The notes: generated by a model not told the origin, from the sequence alone. Shown: positions 9,315-18,813, counted from the stretch's first letter. The stretch is 64,000 nucleotides of DNA from Novosphingobium sp. MD-1 (GCF_001014975.1 NZ_BBXA01000013.1:248001-312000); one strand, 5' to 3'. A program made the numbers and translations.

Positions 9315-10322
9315 TTACCCTTCGCCGGGCGCTGAGGTCGATCCGCGCACGATGAGTTCGTGTGCCAGGAGCCGGCGCTCGATCCGGTCGGCGGCGCCGA
9401 TCAGGAGGTCCGCCGCCGCATAGCCGAGAGCGTGGACGGGCTGGCGGATGGTGGTGAGCGGCGGCCAGACGACTTGCGCCAGATCGTTGTCGTCGAAGCC
9501 CGCCACGGAAAGATCGCGCGGCACGGCGATGCCCTTGCGGTGCGCGGCGGCAAGCACGCCGGCCGCGATCTCGTCGCTGCTGGCGAAGATCGCGGTGGGC
9601 GGATGGTCCATTGCGAGCAGCGCTTCCGCCGCTTCCACGCCCGACTGGAAGTCAAACCGGCCAGGAGAAACCAGCGCCGCATCATAGCCGAGGCCGGCGC
9701 GCAGCAGCGCTTGCCGGTAACCGGTCAAGCGCTGGGTGCTGGCGGCATACCCCGCGTGGCCGCTGACGAAGCCGATGCGGCGATGGCCGAGCGAAATGAG
9801 GTACGAGGTCATGTCATCGGCGGCCTGCACGTTATCGATGCTGGCCGCGGAGGTGGCGGTCAGGTCCGTGCCGGGCTGGACGCGCACGATCGGAATGCGC
9901 CGCCTTTCGAGTTCCGCGAGGACCTCCACGGAATCGCTTACCGGCGGGGTCACGATGATGCCGTCCAGTTGCACCTGATCGACCAGTGCGCCGATATCGC
10001 CCAGCAGGCCCGGCGCGGCGATGTCGCAAGGCTGCACGATCATGCGATAGCCGGATTCGCGGCAGCGCTGCCCGACCCCTGCCTGCATGTTGTAGATGTA
10101 GAACGGACTGGGATTGTCGTGGATCAGGCCGATCTGGAACGACCGGTGCCCGGCCAGCGTGCGCGCCGCCAGATTGGGATGATAGTTGAGCTGCGCGACG
10201 GCTTCCTCGACGCGGATGCGCGTCTCCTCGCTGACATAGCGTTCCTTGTTGAGAACGCGGGAAACCGTCTTGATCGAGACGCGGGCGGCTTTGGAGACAT
10301 CCTTGATGGTGACGCGGCTCAT
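9315..10322 (-). CDS. LacI/GalR-family transcriptional repressor
   Basis: 335 residues starting MSRVTIKDVSKAARVSIKTV, the canonical LacI helix-turn-helix followed by the hinge SRVLNKERYVSEETR. The rest is a periplasmic-binding-protein-like sensor domain (IGLIHDNPSPFYIYNMQAGV; a C-terminal TTIRQPVHALGYAAADLL). The frame is open upstream, but the ATG at 10322 places the DNA-binding domain at the N-terminus as in all relatives; an ATG at 10352 is the alternative. It probably binds the two identical AACGTT-centred sites at 6570 and 9265, controlling the isomerase and both transporters. The effector is probably a sugar or a phosphorylated intermediate. Confidence 0.9.
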   Translation of the reverse strand: MSRVTIKDVSKAARVSIKTVSRVLNKERYVSEETRIRVEEAVAQLNYHPNLAARTLAGHRSFQIGLIHDNPSPFYIYNMQAGVGQRCRESGYRMIVQPCDIAAPGLLGDIGALVDQVQLDGIIVTPPVSDSVEVLAELERRRIPIVRVQPGTDLTATSAASIDNVQAADDMTSYLISLGHRRIGFVSGHAGYAASTQRLTGYRQALLRAGLGYDAALVSPGRFDFQSGVEAAEALLAMDHPPTAIFASSDEIAAGVLAAAHRKGIAVPRDLSVAGFDDNDLAQVVWPPLTTIRQPVHALGYAAADLLIGAADRIERRLLAHELIVRGSTSAPGEG

Positions 10323-10456
10323 GCGTGTGCGGCGCTTCTCTTGTGCTTGCATCCCCCGGCCCCGAACGTCGCAACCGGATCGGATCGTTGTCGGGAAGCC
10401 CCGTCTGGCACAGATGCGCGCCTGCTGGCAATGCCGACGCCTTGCGCAGGTTCTCG

Positions 10457-11887
10457 TCAGAGAAGTTGGGCCCCGATCCAGCGGATCGCCCTGGCGGGCG
10501 CCGTTATGAGCGCCACGATCCAAGACTCGAACAGCTTCATGAGCGAATTCGCAAGTTCGCGGTAAAGGTCGAGTCCTGTCAGGATGGCGGGGGTGACAAG
10601 GTCCACCTGCCGGCCTGCGCGCGCGGCTTCCTCGATCCCCGTTACGCCCTCGATGATATCCAGCACAAAGCCGGAGAAAAAGATGACGAGCGAGAGAGAC
10701 GAAACGAGGATCGGCAATATCATGCCGCTGACGCGCAAGGTTGACACGATCGCTTCCCGCGCGAAGACGGCAATCAGCACCACCATCGCGGGTAACAGCG
10801 CGGACCTTGCCTTAGCCAGGAGCGTATCGATGGCCTGCGCCGGGTCAAGTTGTCCGGCGAGCGCCGTCGACGGTCTGTAGTGCACATAGGTGCGTGTCGC
10901 ATTCAGCAGAACCTCGCCACCACTCAACGGTCCAAGCGGGGTCAAGTGCGTGTCCAGCCCCTGGGCCGACGTAGAGGAAATGATGACGGTGCGTCCGGCA
11001 AGCCGATCCTTCGGTACCACGAAGTCCTGGCCGTTTAGCATTCGCGAAGCCACCAGGTATTCAAGCGCATTGTCCGCGTCAGGCCCAGTCAATCCGGCCG
11101 ATACCGGAGGAAGCGAGTAGAAGATACCCGTACCCTGGCGCGGGGGCATCCCCGGCGGCGGCGAAGGATGGCCGTCCCTTCCGGTCACGAGCTGCGCGGC
11201 GAGTGCAGGCGCGGTTGCAACACGAACCGGACGCGCCGTCGGCCGACTGGCGAAACGCTGCAATACCTGCGCGGGGTAATCGCGCACCAGACCGTCGCCG
11301 GAAGCCGCAGTCACCGTGGCGAACGCCGCCATTCTGATCCGTCCGCCGGTACTGGTGCAGCCGTCGTTGGCTGCGACCAGCCCGTTGGAGTTCTGGTCGG
11401 GTCGGGTATCATAGGGGAGGACGATCCACGGCCCATCAATCTGCGCCAAAGCGCCACACATGGCCTTTCTTTCGCCGTCGTCACCGGGCAGCGGGACATC
11501 GACGAGGATGGCAGATGCGCCCTTGCTGGCGATTGCCTTCACCAAGGGGACGATGATCCGGTCGGGTATGGGGCGTCCGCTGTCGCACTGCCCTGCCGGT
11601 GCAAACGCTGCGCAAGCCGCAGGATCAACGTCGACCAGTGCGTAGCGATCGGCGGGTGACCCGCTTGCTTCGCCGCCGCCCAGCAGGAAAACGAATATCC
11701 TGCTGGTGAAGTCTGCACCAGCACGTTCGGCTGCCGCGATAGAGGTGAAGCCGGCGGCGAGGCCGATGGTCACGCACACCGAAACCACGAGGCTGAACAG
11801 CAAGCCGGCGCCAGCATGCACGGCTGCCCGGCGCAACCACTCCGAAGACGAATCTGCGCGGTGTTGTCGATCGCTGCTGGAAGTCAT
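10457..11887 (-). CDS. CHASE2-domain membrane protein without an output domain
   Basis: About 476 residues from the ATG at 11887. One N-terminal membrane segment (LLFSLVVSVCVTIGLAAGF) is followed by a periplasmic CHASE2 sensor (YALVDVDPAAC near the start, ASAILVDVPLPGDDGE, and TVIISSTSAQGLDTHLTPLG near its end). Two or three membrane helices follow (SALLPAMVVLIAVFA, ILPILVSSLSLVIFFSGFVL). CHASE2 is usually fused to a cyclase, kinase or phosphatase; here only a short cytoplasmic tail remains. The gene diverges, 33 bp away, from a secreted FecR-like/CHAT gene pair, suggesting the three form one sensing device. Confidence 0.75.
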   Translation of the reverse strand: MTSSSDRQHRADSSSEWLRRAAVHAGAGLLFSLVVSVCVTIGLAAGFTSIAAAERAGADFTSRIFVFLLGGGEASGSPADRYALVDVDPAACAAFAPAGQCDSGRPIPDRIIVPLVKAIASKGASAILVDVPLPGDDGERKAMCGALAQIDGPWIVLPYDTRPDQNSNGLVAANDGCTSTGGRIRMAAFATVTAASGDGLVRDYPAQVLQRFASRPTARPVRVATAPALAAQLVTGRDGHPSPPPGMPPRQGTGIFYSLPPVSAGLTGPDADNALEYLVASRMLNGQDFVVPKDRLAGRTVIISSTSAQGLDTHLTPLGPLSGGEVLLNATRTYVHYRPSTALAGQLDPAQAIDTLLAKARSALLPAMVVLIAVFAREAIVSTLRVSGMILPILVSSLSLVIFFSGFVLDIIEGVTGIEEAARAGRQVDLVTPAILTGLDLYRELANSLMKLFESWIVALITAPARAIRWIGAQLL

Positions 11888-11920
11888 GAAAGCCCTTTTG
11901 ACTTTGGAACCCGCACGTGC

Positions 11921-12781
11921 ATGATTCCTAAATCTCGGACCGGGGTTATTATGTGGGCTATCTTGATGCAACTGGCGGCAGCATCTGCTTCTCCCGCCGA
12001 TGTTGTTGCAGAAGTATCGGCAGTCGAGGGTCGTGAACCCGCCACCGCAGAGATTGTTCGTCGTTCTAACGGTGCGGCCGAACCGGCGTCGGTATACGCG
12101 TTTTTATATAGCGGCGACATCGTTCGGGTTCGTGGCCAGGCGGTTGTCCGGCTTCGGCTGGCGAACCGCGGGGTGGCGGAGGCAAGCCCGGGGCACGATT
12201 TTACGGCTCCGCCGTCGCAGCCTGGCCGGTTCGACCGGGCAATAAGGCTGTTCGATCGGATCGTCGCACTGTTCGCCCGGCCTCCAGGTCAGGTGGTGGT
12301 CCACACGCTCCTGCGGGGCGATAACGCCGTCGCCCGGCCGGCGTGGCTTTCCCAGGAGACGCAGAAGCTCCCTCTGGCGATGCCGCACGTGGGCGTTGCC
12401 TGGGCCGGCGCGGCAGCACCGGTAACGATCCGGTCGGCGCTCGGTAGCTCCACGACCGGCGAGCCTGCCATGAATGCAAGTGGCATGTTCGACGTGCCGG
12501 CAGACCTGCCGTTCGACGTTCTGGCCGGTGGCGGCGGCAGCGGTGCGCGCCTGTGGCGGGTTGTCCGGACCAGCCCGGCCGCAGTGCCGATCCTCGCCGG
12601 CACAGAGAACCCGTCAACGCCACGGGAGAGAGTGCTTCGCGCCGCGTGGCTTATGGAGGAAGGCCCGCCGGAGTGGCGCTTGTTCGCGCTGACGGAAATT
12701 GTCGCCCTGAAGGACGACGACATCGTGGCGGGGCGACTTTGGCGCCTTGTCCGTGCGGGGGAATGGCCGGGAGCACGCTGA
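11921..12781 (+). CDS. Secreted FecR-like hypothetical protein paired with CHAT protein
   Basis: 286 residues. From the ATG at 11921 the start reads as a signal peptide: basic MIPKSRTG, a hydrophobic IMWAILMQLAAA, then ASA as cleavage site. A shorter ATG start at 11951 would lose the basic part. The mature protein has a FecR-like beta segment (LYSGDIVRVRGQAVVRLRLAN) and otherwise no family I recognise. Its TGA overlaps the ATG of the CHAT gene (TGATG at 12779-12783), so translation is coupled. Probably a periplasmic partner or regulator of the CHAT protein. Confidence 0.6.
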   Translation: MIPKSRTGVIMWAILMQLAAASASPADVVAEVSAVEGREPATAEIVRRSNGAAEPASVYAFLYSGDIVRVRGQAVVRLRLANRGVAEASPGHDFTAPPSQPGRFDRAIRLFDRIVALFARPPGQVVVHTLLRGDNAVARPAWLSQETQKLPLAMPHVGVAWAGAAAPVTIRSALGSSTTGEPAMNASGMFDVPADLPFDVLAGGGGSGARLWRVVRTSPAAVPILAGTENPSTPRERVLRAAWLMEEGPPEWRLFALTEIVALKDDDIVAGRLWRLVRAGEWPGAR

Positions 12782-15609
12782 TGCGCAGGCTCGCATCTCT
12801 GGCCTTGCTGGGATTTCTTGCATGGTCTTCGCCCAGCCCGGCAGCAACGTTGCTGCCGGAGCCCTGGGAAATTCAGCAAGTCAAGACGATCACGTGCGGC
12901 GCGCGGGTGCAGCCGTCCATCGCCTCGTTTCCTCCCTCGATTCGGCAACCCACCGCAGCGGAGATCGCCGAGATCCGGGAAATCGAGAAAGACCTTGGAG
13001 CCTGGGACGAGAATTCTGGCGCTATCGCTCGCGCACGGGAGCTGAAGGCTCGTCGCGTTGTCGCCATCCTCGGGGCTACCTATGGCTCCGATCATCCCGT
13101 TACCGCGCGGGCCGAAGGCACGGTTGCGCTCTATCTGGGCGGTCAGGGGAGACAGGCGGAGGCCACCGAGGTCTATTCCGCCGCGGTCAACAAGCTGGCC
13201 CGACGACTGGGAGCAGAGCATTGTACCGTCATCGAAGCCAATGAAGATCTTGCGCAAAGCCTGCTGGCAGAGGGCAAGAACGCCCAGGCGGCAGCCCTGA
13301 TCCGAAGGCGTCTGGTGGTGGCCGAGCGGGTCTTCGGCAAGAACTCCGACCAACGGAACGCCCTGGTGGACGAACTGGCCGATGCCCTGGATCGCGACCG
13401 GCAGTCCGCCGACGCGGTCGAGGCGCGTACGATGGCTACGCGCGCCGCCTCAGCGCCGATTCCGACCGAACAGCTTCGGGAGCAGGAGGAGCTGAGCCGA
13501 CTGTACGAGAACAAGCAATGGCCGCTGTTGGCCGCATACCATCGCGCCGAGGCGGCCAAACTGGCGCACACACCCGGAGCCGACCCGGCGCGGATCAGGC
13601 AACAGCTTGTGGTGCTCGCCGGCTTCCTGGCGATGAGCGGCGACTTCTCGGACGAGGCGGTATTCAGAGCGGCCGCGGCATATGCCGACGAAACGCTTGG
13701 ACCCAAGCCGGGGCGATCCGAATATGTGTTTCAAGCGGAAGCGTGGGCGAACCTAGGGCGCTCGCTGCTCGTCAACGGCAAGCCGCAGGAAGCAGTCGAA
13801 TTTCTAAGCAGGGCATGCGATCAATCATCCCTCTTCGGTTATGATGACGACTTCAACGAGGTCACCCATGCGCAGCCCGATCCCCGGGCTGCCGGGGATT
13901 GCCGCATCGATCACGCCTATGCGATGCGCAGGCTTTCGCCGTCCGACGATATTGCGCGGATTGATGAAGCGTTCAGGCTTGTCCAGCCGGCCTTCGTTTC
14001 GGAAGCGACCCGCAGCCTTGGCCGGACCGCGGCGCGCATGGTTGCGATCGCGGCGGGCAAGGGGGCTCTCCTGGCGGAAGGGGACAAGGCGACAGGCGAA
14101 GCACGGGATGTTGCCATCGCACTGTCCGGGCAGGAGGATGACAACGGGAACCTGAAGATCCGCGGCGGTACGGCGGCTGACCAGCGGATCGCGCTCGAGG
14201 GGCGGGGTGCGGGGCAGAAGCGGCGTGCAGGCGAGGTGTCCGAGCAACTCCAGCGCGAGGTATCTGGCTATGCCGATTTTCTCAATCCGCTGCCTGTGGG
14301 TATCGATGACCTGCGCGGGCGCGACCGTCCCGTCCTTCGCCCGGGAGAAGCCATGATCGTGTGGGTCATCCGTCCGCGGGACCGGCAGGGACTGGTCTTT
14401 GCCGTGTCCGCGACGGATCAAGCATGGGCAGACCTGCCGCTGTCGGGTGCACAGATTGCGGAGAAGATGGCAGCGTTGCGAGCCATGATCGATCCGTGTT
14501 CCTCTGATCAACCGAGCAGGTGCGGCGAAGATCTGGGGCACAATTTCGATCCGGCCCTCGCCCACGAACTTTACACGGTACTGCTTGGGGACCCTGCCAT
14601 CGCTCGGGTGATTGGTCCCGCTAAAACGCTGATCGTCGTGCCATCGCCCATGCTCGCCGCTTTGCCGCCCGGAGTGCTGGTTCCCACGGCATCGTCGGGC
14701 GCGAACGCTGCCAAGGTTGACTGGCTGGTTCGTTCCAAGGCAATCGCCGTACTGCCTGGGGTTGCCGAACTCAGGACCTTGCGTCGGCTTCCGGCTTCGC
14801 AAAGCCAGACCAAACCCCTGTTCATGATGGCCGAGCCCGACTTTTCGGGCCACCGGACAACGGCCCGCCCACAACTTGCGGCCGGCGCGATATTTCCCGT
14901 ATCTCGCCTCGCTCGCATCCCGGCCTCAGGGCATGAGCCCGATTTCCGGCAGATCGTGTCCCGTTTGCCCGGGCTTCCCGGAACGCGCCTCGAGGCTGCC
15001 GAGATGCAGCAGGCCTTCGCGGCCGGGCCGGGTGATGTGCTTCTTTACGATGCCGCCACCGAAGAGGCTTTGCGCGCTCGCTCGCGTTCGGGAGAGCTTG
15101 CCTCCGCCCGGGTGGTGGCGTTTGCAACCCATGGTCTGCTGCCCCAGGAAGACGTTCTCTCGGATGGGGCCCTCGCGCTTTCACCAAGCTGGCGCTCGTC
15201 GGATCCCGAAAACGATGGTCTGCTGACCGTACCCGAGATCGCGACACTCAAGCTGACGGCGGAACTCGTGGTGCTCTCTGCCTGCAACACGGGCGCTCCG
15301 TCGGCAGAGGAGGCGCAAGCGAATTTTTCCGGCCTTGCCCGCGCCTTCCTGTTTGCGGGAGCGCGGGCGCTACTGGTTTCGAACTGGCGGCTGGATGACT
15401 CCGTAGCTCCAACCCTCATGGGAAAGGCGTTCGCGGAGATGAATGCAGGAGCTGATCGGGCCACCGCATTTCAGCGCGCATCGTTGGCGATCCTCGATGG
15501 CGATGGCGTCAAGGTGCACAGCGGGGACGATGAACTGCAGATCGCGATACGGGCGCGCCAGTCGCACCCCGCTTTCTGGGGAGCATTCACTTACATAGGA
15601 GCGCCATAG
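12781..15609 (+). CDS. Secreted CHAT-domain protein with TPR-like repeats
   Basis: About 942 residues. A signal peptide (MRRLASLALLGFLAWSSPSPAAT) precedes a helical TPR-like stretch over roughly residues 60-450 (pairs such as AEATEVYSAAVNKLARRLG and NAQAAALIRRRLVVAERVFG). The C-terminal CHAT domain has the caspase-like dyad: His784 in FATHG and Cys835 in LSACNTG, followed by FLFAGARALLVSNWRLDD. CHAT proteins are clan CD cysteine peptidases or relatives. An export signal is notable, because better-studied CHAT proteases act in the cytoplasm. I start at the ATG overlapping the upstream stop. Confidence 0.82.
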   Translation: MRRLASLALLGFLAWSSPSPAATLLPEPWEIQQVKTITCGARVQPSIASFPPSIRQPTAAEIAEIREIEKDLGAWDENSGAIARARELKARRVVAILGATYGSDHPVTARAEGTVALYLGGQGRQAEATEVYSAAVNKLARRLGAEHCTVIEANEDLAQSLLAEGKNAQAAALIRRRLVVAERVFGKNSDQRNALVDELADALDRDRQSADAVEARTMATRAASAPIPTEQLREQEELSRLYENKQWPLLAAYHRAEAAKLAHTPGADPARIRQQLVVLAGFLAMSGDFSDEAVFRAAAAYADETLGPKPGRSEYVFQAEAWANLGRSLLVNGKPQEAVEFLSRACDQSSLFGYDDDFNEVTHAQPDPRAAGDCRIDHAYAMRRLSPSDDIARIDEAFRLVQPAFVSEATRSLGRTAARMVAIAAGKGALLAEGDKATGEARDVAIALSGQEDDNGNLKIRGGTAADQRIALEGRGAGQKRRAGEVSEQLQREVSGYADFLNPLPVGIDDLRGRDRPVLRPGEAMIVWVIRPRDRQGLVFAVSATDQAWADLPLSGAQIAEKMAALRAMIDPCSSDQPSRCGEDLGHNFDPALAHELYTVLLGDPAIARVIGPAKTLIVVPSPMLAALPPGVLVPTASSGANAAKVDWLVRSKAIAVLPGVAELRTLRRLPASQSQTKPLFMMAEPDFSGHRTTARPQLAAGAIFPVSRLARIPASGHEPDFRQIVSRLPGLPGTRLEAAEMQQAFAAGPGDVLLYDAATEEALRARSRSGELASARVVAFATHGLLPQEDVLSDGALALSPSWRSSDPENDGLLTVPEIATLKLTAELVVLSACNTGAPSAEEAQANFSGLARAFLFAGARALLVSNWRLDDSVAPTLMGKAFAEMNAGADRATAFQRASLAILDGDGVKVHSGDDELQIAIRARQSHPAFWGAFTYIGAP

Positions 15610-15631
15610 ACCGGACGGTAGCCGGCCGGTC
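15609..15631 (+). terminator. Hairpin after CHAT gene
   Basis: GACCGGACGG and CCGGCCGGTC can form a 10-bp stem with one mismatch and a 3-nt loop, starting at the last base of the CHAT stop codon. No run of T follows, so it may stabilise the mRNA end or be a weak terminator. Confidence 0.4.
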
Positions 15632-15869
15632 GCACGCACGCAAAAGCTCGACTTCGGGGGCAAGTCGCCAGCCCGTAAGCGCACATGACGGCAACCGAGC
15701 GGGGCCGGACAGTCTGCAATGCGTGGTTCGAGCCGGGCGGCGGGAAGCCCCGCGGCGGCGAGGGCCTGCACGATCGTCTGCGCGAGGACGGGCTGGGCGG
15801 TGACCCGCCATGTAACGCTGACCGCAGCCTACGTCGACGTGGGTTCGGTGGCGACAAGGGGCGGCCAGC

Positions 15870-16187
15870 GTGGCGGAGGAGCTTCCGGTCGATCCCTACC
15901 TGCAGAGCGATGCCAACGCCGGGGCGAAGCCATTTGCCGGCGAAGGCATGGCGCGGGCCTTTGGCGGGCAGGCGGGTATCCGCCGCATGACCGCACGTTT
16001 CGTCGAACTCAACGTGGCCGATCCCCGGATCAAGGCGATCTTCGCCGAGCACGACCTCGTGCGGCTACAGCGCACGCTGGTCGAAAACCTCCAACGCGCA
16101 ATGCGCGAAGCGCATGTTTCCTTCGCCGCGCAGAACCGGTTGCTCGCCAAGCTGGCGCCGATGGACCGCGATGTGACCGAGCGTTGA
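15870..16187 (+). pseudogene. Group 1 truncated hemoglobin remnant with internal deletion
   Basis: The 105-residue frame (GTG start) matches the start and end of sphingomonad group 1 globins: VDPYLQSDANAGAKPF, GGQAGIRRMTARF, LNVADPRIKAIF, HDLVRLQRTLVENLQ and the tail PFAAQNRLLAKLAPM-like segment. The middle, normally about 40 residues containing the CxYxGG, YxGRDM and proximal His (AH) segments, is missing without loss of frame. The join falls where two similar segments (TLVE... and ALVENLQ) occur in relatives. Without the heme-ligand helix it should not bind heme. The usual signal peptide is absent too. A functional short protein cannot be excluded. Confidence 0.6.
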
Positions 16188-16270
16188 ATGCAGCCAGGAG
16201 GCCAGGGTCGGACATCAGCCGAATTGAAGGCGGCGAACGTCCCTGAGCGAGACGAGTGCCAGCCCGCCCA

Positions 16271-17059
16271 TTAAACGGTGCGGATCGTCCCGCCGTCTAT
16301 GACGAACTCCGCGCCATGGATTGCGGCGGCACGGTCTGAAGCGAGATAGGCGATGAGGTCGGCCACCTCTTCGGGCCGGGCTCCCCGCCCGATCGAGATG
16401 CCACCCAGGGCATCGAGCACGGACTGACGCGCATCCTCGATCGTGCCGCCACTGGCGGCCCGCAGTGTTTCGAGAAAGTCGTCAGCGCCCTCCGTCATGA
16501 TCCAGCCGGGCGAGACGGAGTTGACCCTCACGCCCTTGGGGCCGAGCTCCTTCGAGATCGATTTGCTGTAAGTTCTCAACGCAGCTTTGGCGGCAGCATA
16601 GCCTGTCGTGGACTCGGGCAGCGGCAGGACGGACTGGATCGAGGTGACGTGCACCACAACGCCGCCGTGCCGCTCCAGCATCTGCGGGATCAGCAGGCGA
16701 TCGAGCCGGACCGTCGCCAGCAGGTTGAGATTCAGCTCGGCGAGCCAGTGGTCGTCGGTCAACGCGGCGAAGCCACCCGCCGGCGAAGCCGAGCCACCGA
16801 TGACATGGGCGAGAATGTCGATGCCGCCCAGCCGCTCGAGCGCCGCCCTCGCCAGTGCTTCGCCGCCCTCCGCGGTCGTCAGGTCGGCCTGCACATATTC
16901 GACGCCTTCTATGGAATCCGTGATCGAGCGGGCGGCGGTGACCACACGGGCTCCGCCGGCCAGGAAGCGTTCGACGGTGGCGCGGCCCAAGCCTTTGGTG
17001 CCACCGCTGACGAGAACGCGCTTGCCGGCGAACTCGGTGGGATCGGTCTTGATGTTCAT
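16271..17059 (-). CDS. SDR-family oxidoreductase
   Basis: 262-residue classical short-chain dehydrogenase. The cofactor motif GGTKGLG is near residue 20, the catalytic Ser lies in VTSIQS, YAAAK gives Tyr and Lys, and VRVNSVSPGWI is the post-catalytic signature. It ends with the usual FVIDGG. The family performs NAD(P)-dependent oxidation or reduction of alcohols and ketones. Its ATG overlaps the stop of the upstream NTF2-like gene in transcription order (17056-17059), so the two are an operon. A LysR regulator diverges from it at 17482. Confidence 0.85.
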   Translation of the reverse strand: MNIKTDPTEFAGKRVLVSGGTKGLGRATVERFLAGGARVVTAARSITDSIEGVEYVQADLTTAEGGEALARAALERLGGIDILAHVIGGSASPAGGFAALTDDHWLAELNLNLLATVRLDRLLIPQMLERHGGVVVHVTSIQSVLPLPESTTGYAAAKAALRTYSKSISKELGPKGVRVNSVSPGWIMTEGADDFLETLRAASGGTIEDARQSVLDALGGISIGRGARPEEVADLIAYLASDRAAAIHGAEFVIDGGTIRTV

Positions 17060-17385
17060 ACCGTGGTCTCCAGCGTCCTGATGGCGCCACGCTCCAGCGT
17101 GAAGCGGTAGGTGAAGCGGAGCGGGCTGCCCGGGAAGTCACCATGGGCGGGGCCTTCGACGACCACGTCGCCGCCGTCTTCCCGAACGGTATCGGGCGTG
17201 AAGATCGCCTTCACCGGCATCACTTCTTCCTCGAACAGCTGGCGGATCGCGGCCTCGCCCTCGAAGTGCTTACCGTTGTCGATAAACACGGCGTCGCTGA
17301 GGAAGGGCTTCAACATGCCATCGATGTCGAGACGGGCGTTTGCCTCGACATAGTCGGCGATCGGCTGGGGTAGGTCCATTGACAT
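17056..17385 (-). CDS. NTF2-like (SnoaL-type) small protein
   Basis: 109 residues forming an alpha+beta cone typical of the NTF2 superfamily: IADYVEANARLDIDGMLKPF, LSDAVFIDNGKHFEGEAAIR and a late beta strand GDFPGSPLRFTYRFTL. Such proteins are isomerases, hydrolases or accessory binding proteins. First gene of a two-gene unit with the SDR enzyme, divergent from the LysR gene. Activity unknown. Confidence 0.75.
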   Translation of the reverse strand: MSMDLPQPIADYVEANARLDIDGMLKPFLSDAVFIDNGKHFEGEAAIRQLFEEEVMPVKAIFTPDTVREDGGDVVVEGPAHGDFPGSPLRFTYRFTLERGAIRTLETTV

Positions 17386-17481
17386 GTTGATCTCCTCGAT
17401 AGTGACGAGGCCTATTTAGCGATGGACTTTTCGCCTGATAATCGAGACAAATTGACATGAAGTATCACGAAAATCGGATCA

Positions 17482-18393
17482 ATGACTCGGCATTCGCTGA
17501 TTGAGCTCGAGGCTGTCCTGGCCATCGTTCGGTGCGGCTCGTTTCGAGCGGCAGCGCTCGATCTTGGCATGTCGACCACGGCCATTAGCAACGCGGTGGG
17601 CAAGCTCGAGCGGGAGCTTGCCGTGCGATTGTTCAATCGCACCACGCGCAGCGTCTCGCTCACCTATGCGGGCCGGATATTCGTCGCTAAGATCAAGCCT
17701 GCGCTGGAGGAGATCCAGAAAGCGATGAATATGGTGCGCGCCCAGCAGGAGACGCCGTCCGGCACCTTGCGCATCAATGCCTTCGCGACGGCCGCGCGTG
17801 AAATCATGGCGCCGCTGGTCCTCAGCTATCTGCAGCGCTATCCGCAGGTTCATATCGACCTTGTCACCGAGGGTCGGCTTGTCGATGTCGTTGCGGCAGG
17901 CTTCGATATGGGCGTGCGCAGCGCGGATCTGGTGCCCAGCGACGCGATCGCAATACCGCTGGGTCAAATGCGACGCATGGCGGTGGCCGCATCCCCCTCC
18001 TTTTTTGCACGCAGGGATATCCCCAAGGTGCCCCAGGAACTGCTCGCCTACCCCTGTCTTCGCGTGCGGCTTCCCAATGGCGCCTTGTTCCGATGGCGGT
18101 TTGAAAAGGACGGCGAAGAACTGCAGCTCGATGTCGAGGGCCCGATCACCCTCGACGAGGCCTCCCTGGCCCGGATCGCGGCAACCAACGGCACCGGGAT
18201 CGGCTATTTCATGGAAGCCGATATACGCGACGACATTGTAGCGGGACGGCTCGTGCGCATTCTCGAAGACTGGACACCGCCGCTTGTGCCGCTGTGTCTC
18301 TATTATTCCAATCGGCGCAATTCCTCTGCGGCCTTCCAGGCCTTTATCGCGCTCGCGCGCGACTTCGCGGCGGGAAGGCTCGAACAATCCTGA
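17482..18393 (+). CDS. LysR-family transcriptional regulator
   Basis: 303 residues, CrgA/DsdC-like subfamily. The N-terminal helix-turn-helix ([19 protein letters not shown], then [17 protein letters not shown]) precedes [13 protein letters not shown] and a sensor domain ([27 protein letters not shown]). It diverges from the NTF2/SDR operon across 96 bp and is its likely regulator, as is common for LysR-SDR pairs. Confidence 0.88.
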   Translation: MTRHSLIELEAVLAIVRCGSFRAAALDLGMSTTAISNAVGKLERELAVRLFNRTTRSVSLTYAGRIFVAKIKPALEEIQKAMNMVRAQQETPSGTLRINAFATAAREIMAPLVLSYLQRYPQVHIDLVTEGRLVDVVAAGFDMGVRSADLVPSDAIAIPLGQMRRMAVAASPSFFARRDIPKVPQELLAYPCLRVRLPNGALFRWRFEKDGEELQLDVEGPITLDEASLARIAATNGTGIGYFMEADIRDDIVAGRLVRILEDWTPPLVPLCLYYSNRRNSSAAFQAFIALARDFAAGRLEQS

Positions 18394-18410
18394 GCCTGCG
18401 GACAAGCGGC

Positions 18411-18547
18411 CGCGCCGGAAGCGAGAATGTCGACGAAGCCGTCTTCCACCGTCACCTCGACACGGACCCGGGGATGCGTCTTCAGGAAAGGCGGTTCAGT
18501 CGCCGGAGAGAGCCTTGCGAAAAGACGCGTGCCAGCTTCGGTCAGTG
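18411..18547 (-). pseudogene. LysR regulator fossil
   Basis: On the minus strand LTEAGTRLFARLSPATEPPF is followed directly by LKTHPRVRVEVTVEDGFVDI. These are two conserved LysR blocks that normally lie about 40 residues apart, so the piece has an internal deletion and lacks both the DNA-binding domain and the C-terminus. It abuts the aldo-keto reductase fossil on the other strand. Confidence 0.55.
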
Positions 18548-18549
18548 CG

Positions 18550-18708
18550 ATGCTGCAGGTGGCCCTGACGTGGCTGCTGGCGCGATCACCGAACCTGCTG
18601 CTGATCCCAGGGACGTCCAGCACCGCGCATTTAGCGGAGAACTGCGGGGCGGCGGAACTTACTCTGACCGAGGAGGCTAAAGCTCCGCTGGACGCTTTGG
18701 CCGGTTGA
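18550..18708 (+). pseudogene. Aldo-keto reductase C-terminal fossil
   Basis: The segment MLQVALTWLLARSPNLLLIP then GTSSTAHLAENCGAAELTLT and EEAKAPLDALAG, ending at a stop, is the C-terminal hallmark of aldo/keto reductases (IPGTSS plus the ENxxAxxLxL block). No catalytic N-terminal barrel precedes it. Together with the adjacent LysR fossil it records a lost LysR-AKR gene pair. Confidence 0.6.
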
Positions 18709-18813
18709 TCCGAACCGCATGCAAGGACGGAAGCGTGCAAGGATCGGGGAACGATCCATTCCGCAACCGTCCTTGCACAGTGGGCCTTCGGCGGGCGAGG
18801 GCGGGCGGTCCTT

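Noticed and set aside
12841..12860. AACGTT in GCAGCAACGTTGCTGC as a third LacI operator
   Set aside because: It lies inside the coding region of the CHAT signal peptide and differs from the 14-bp site shared by the other two.
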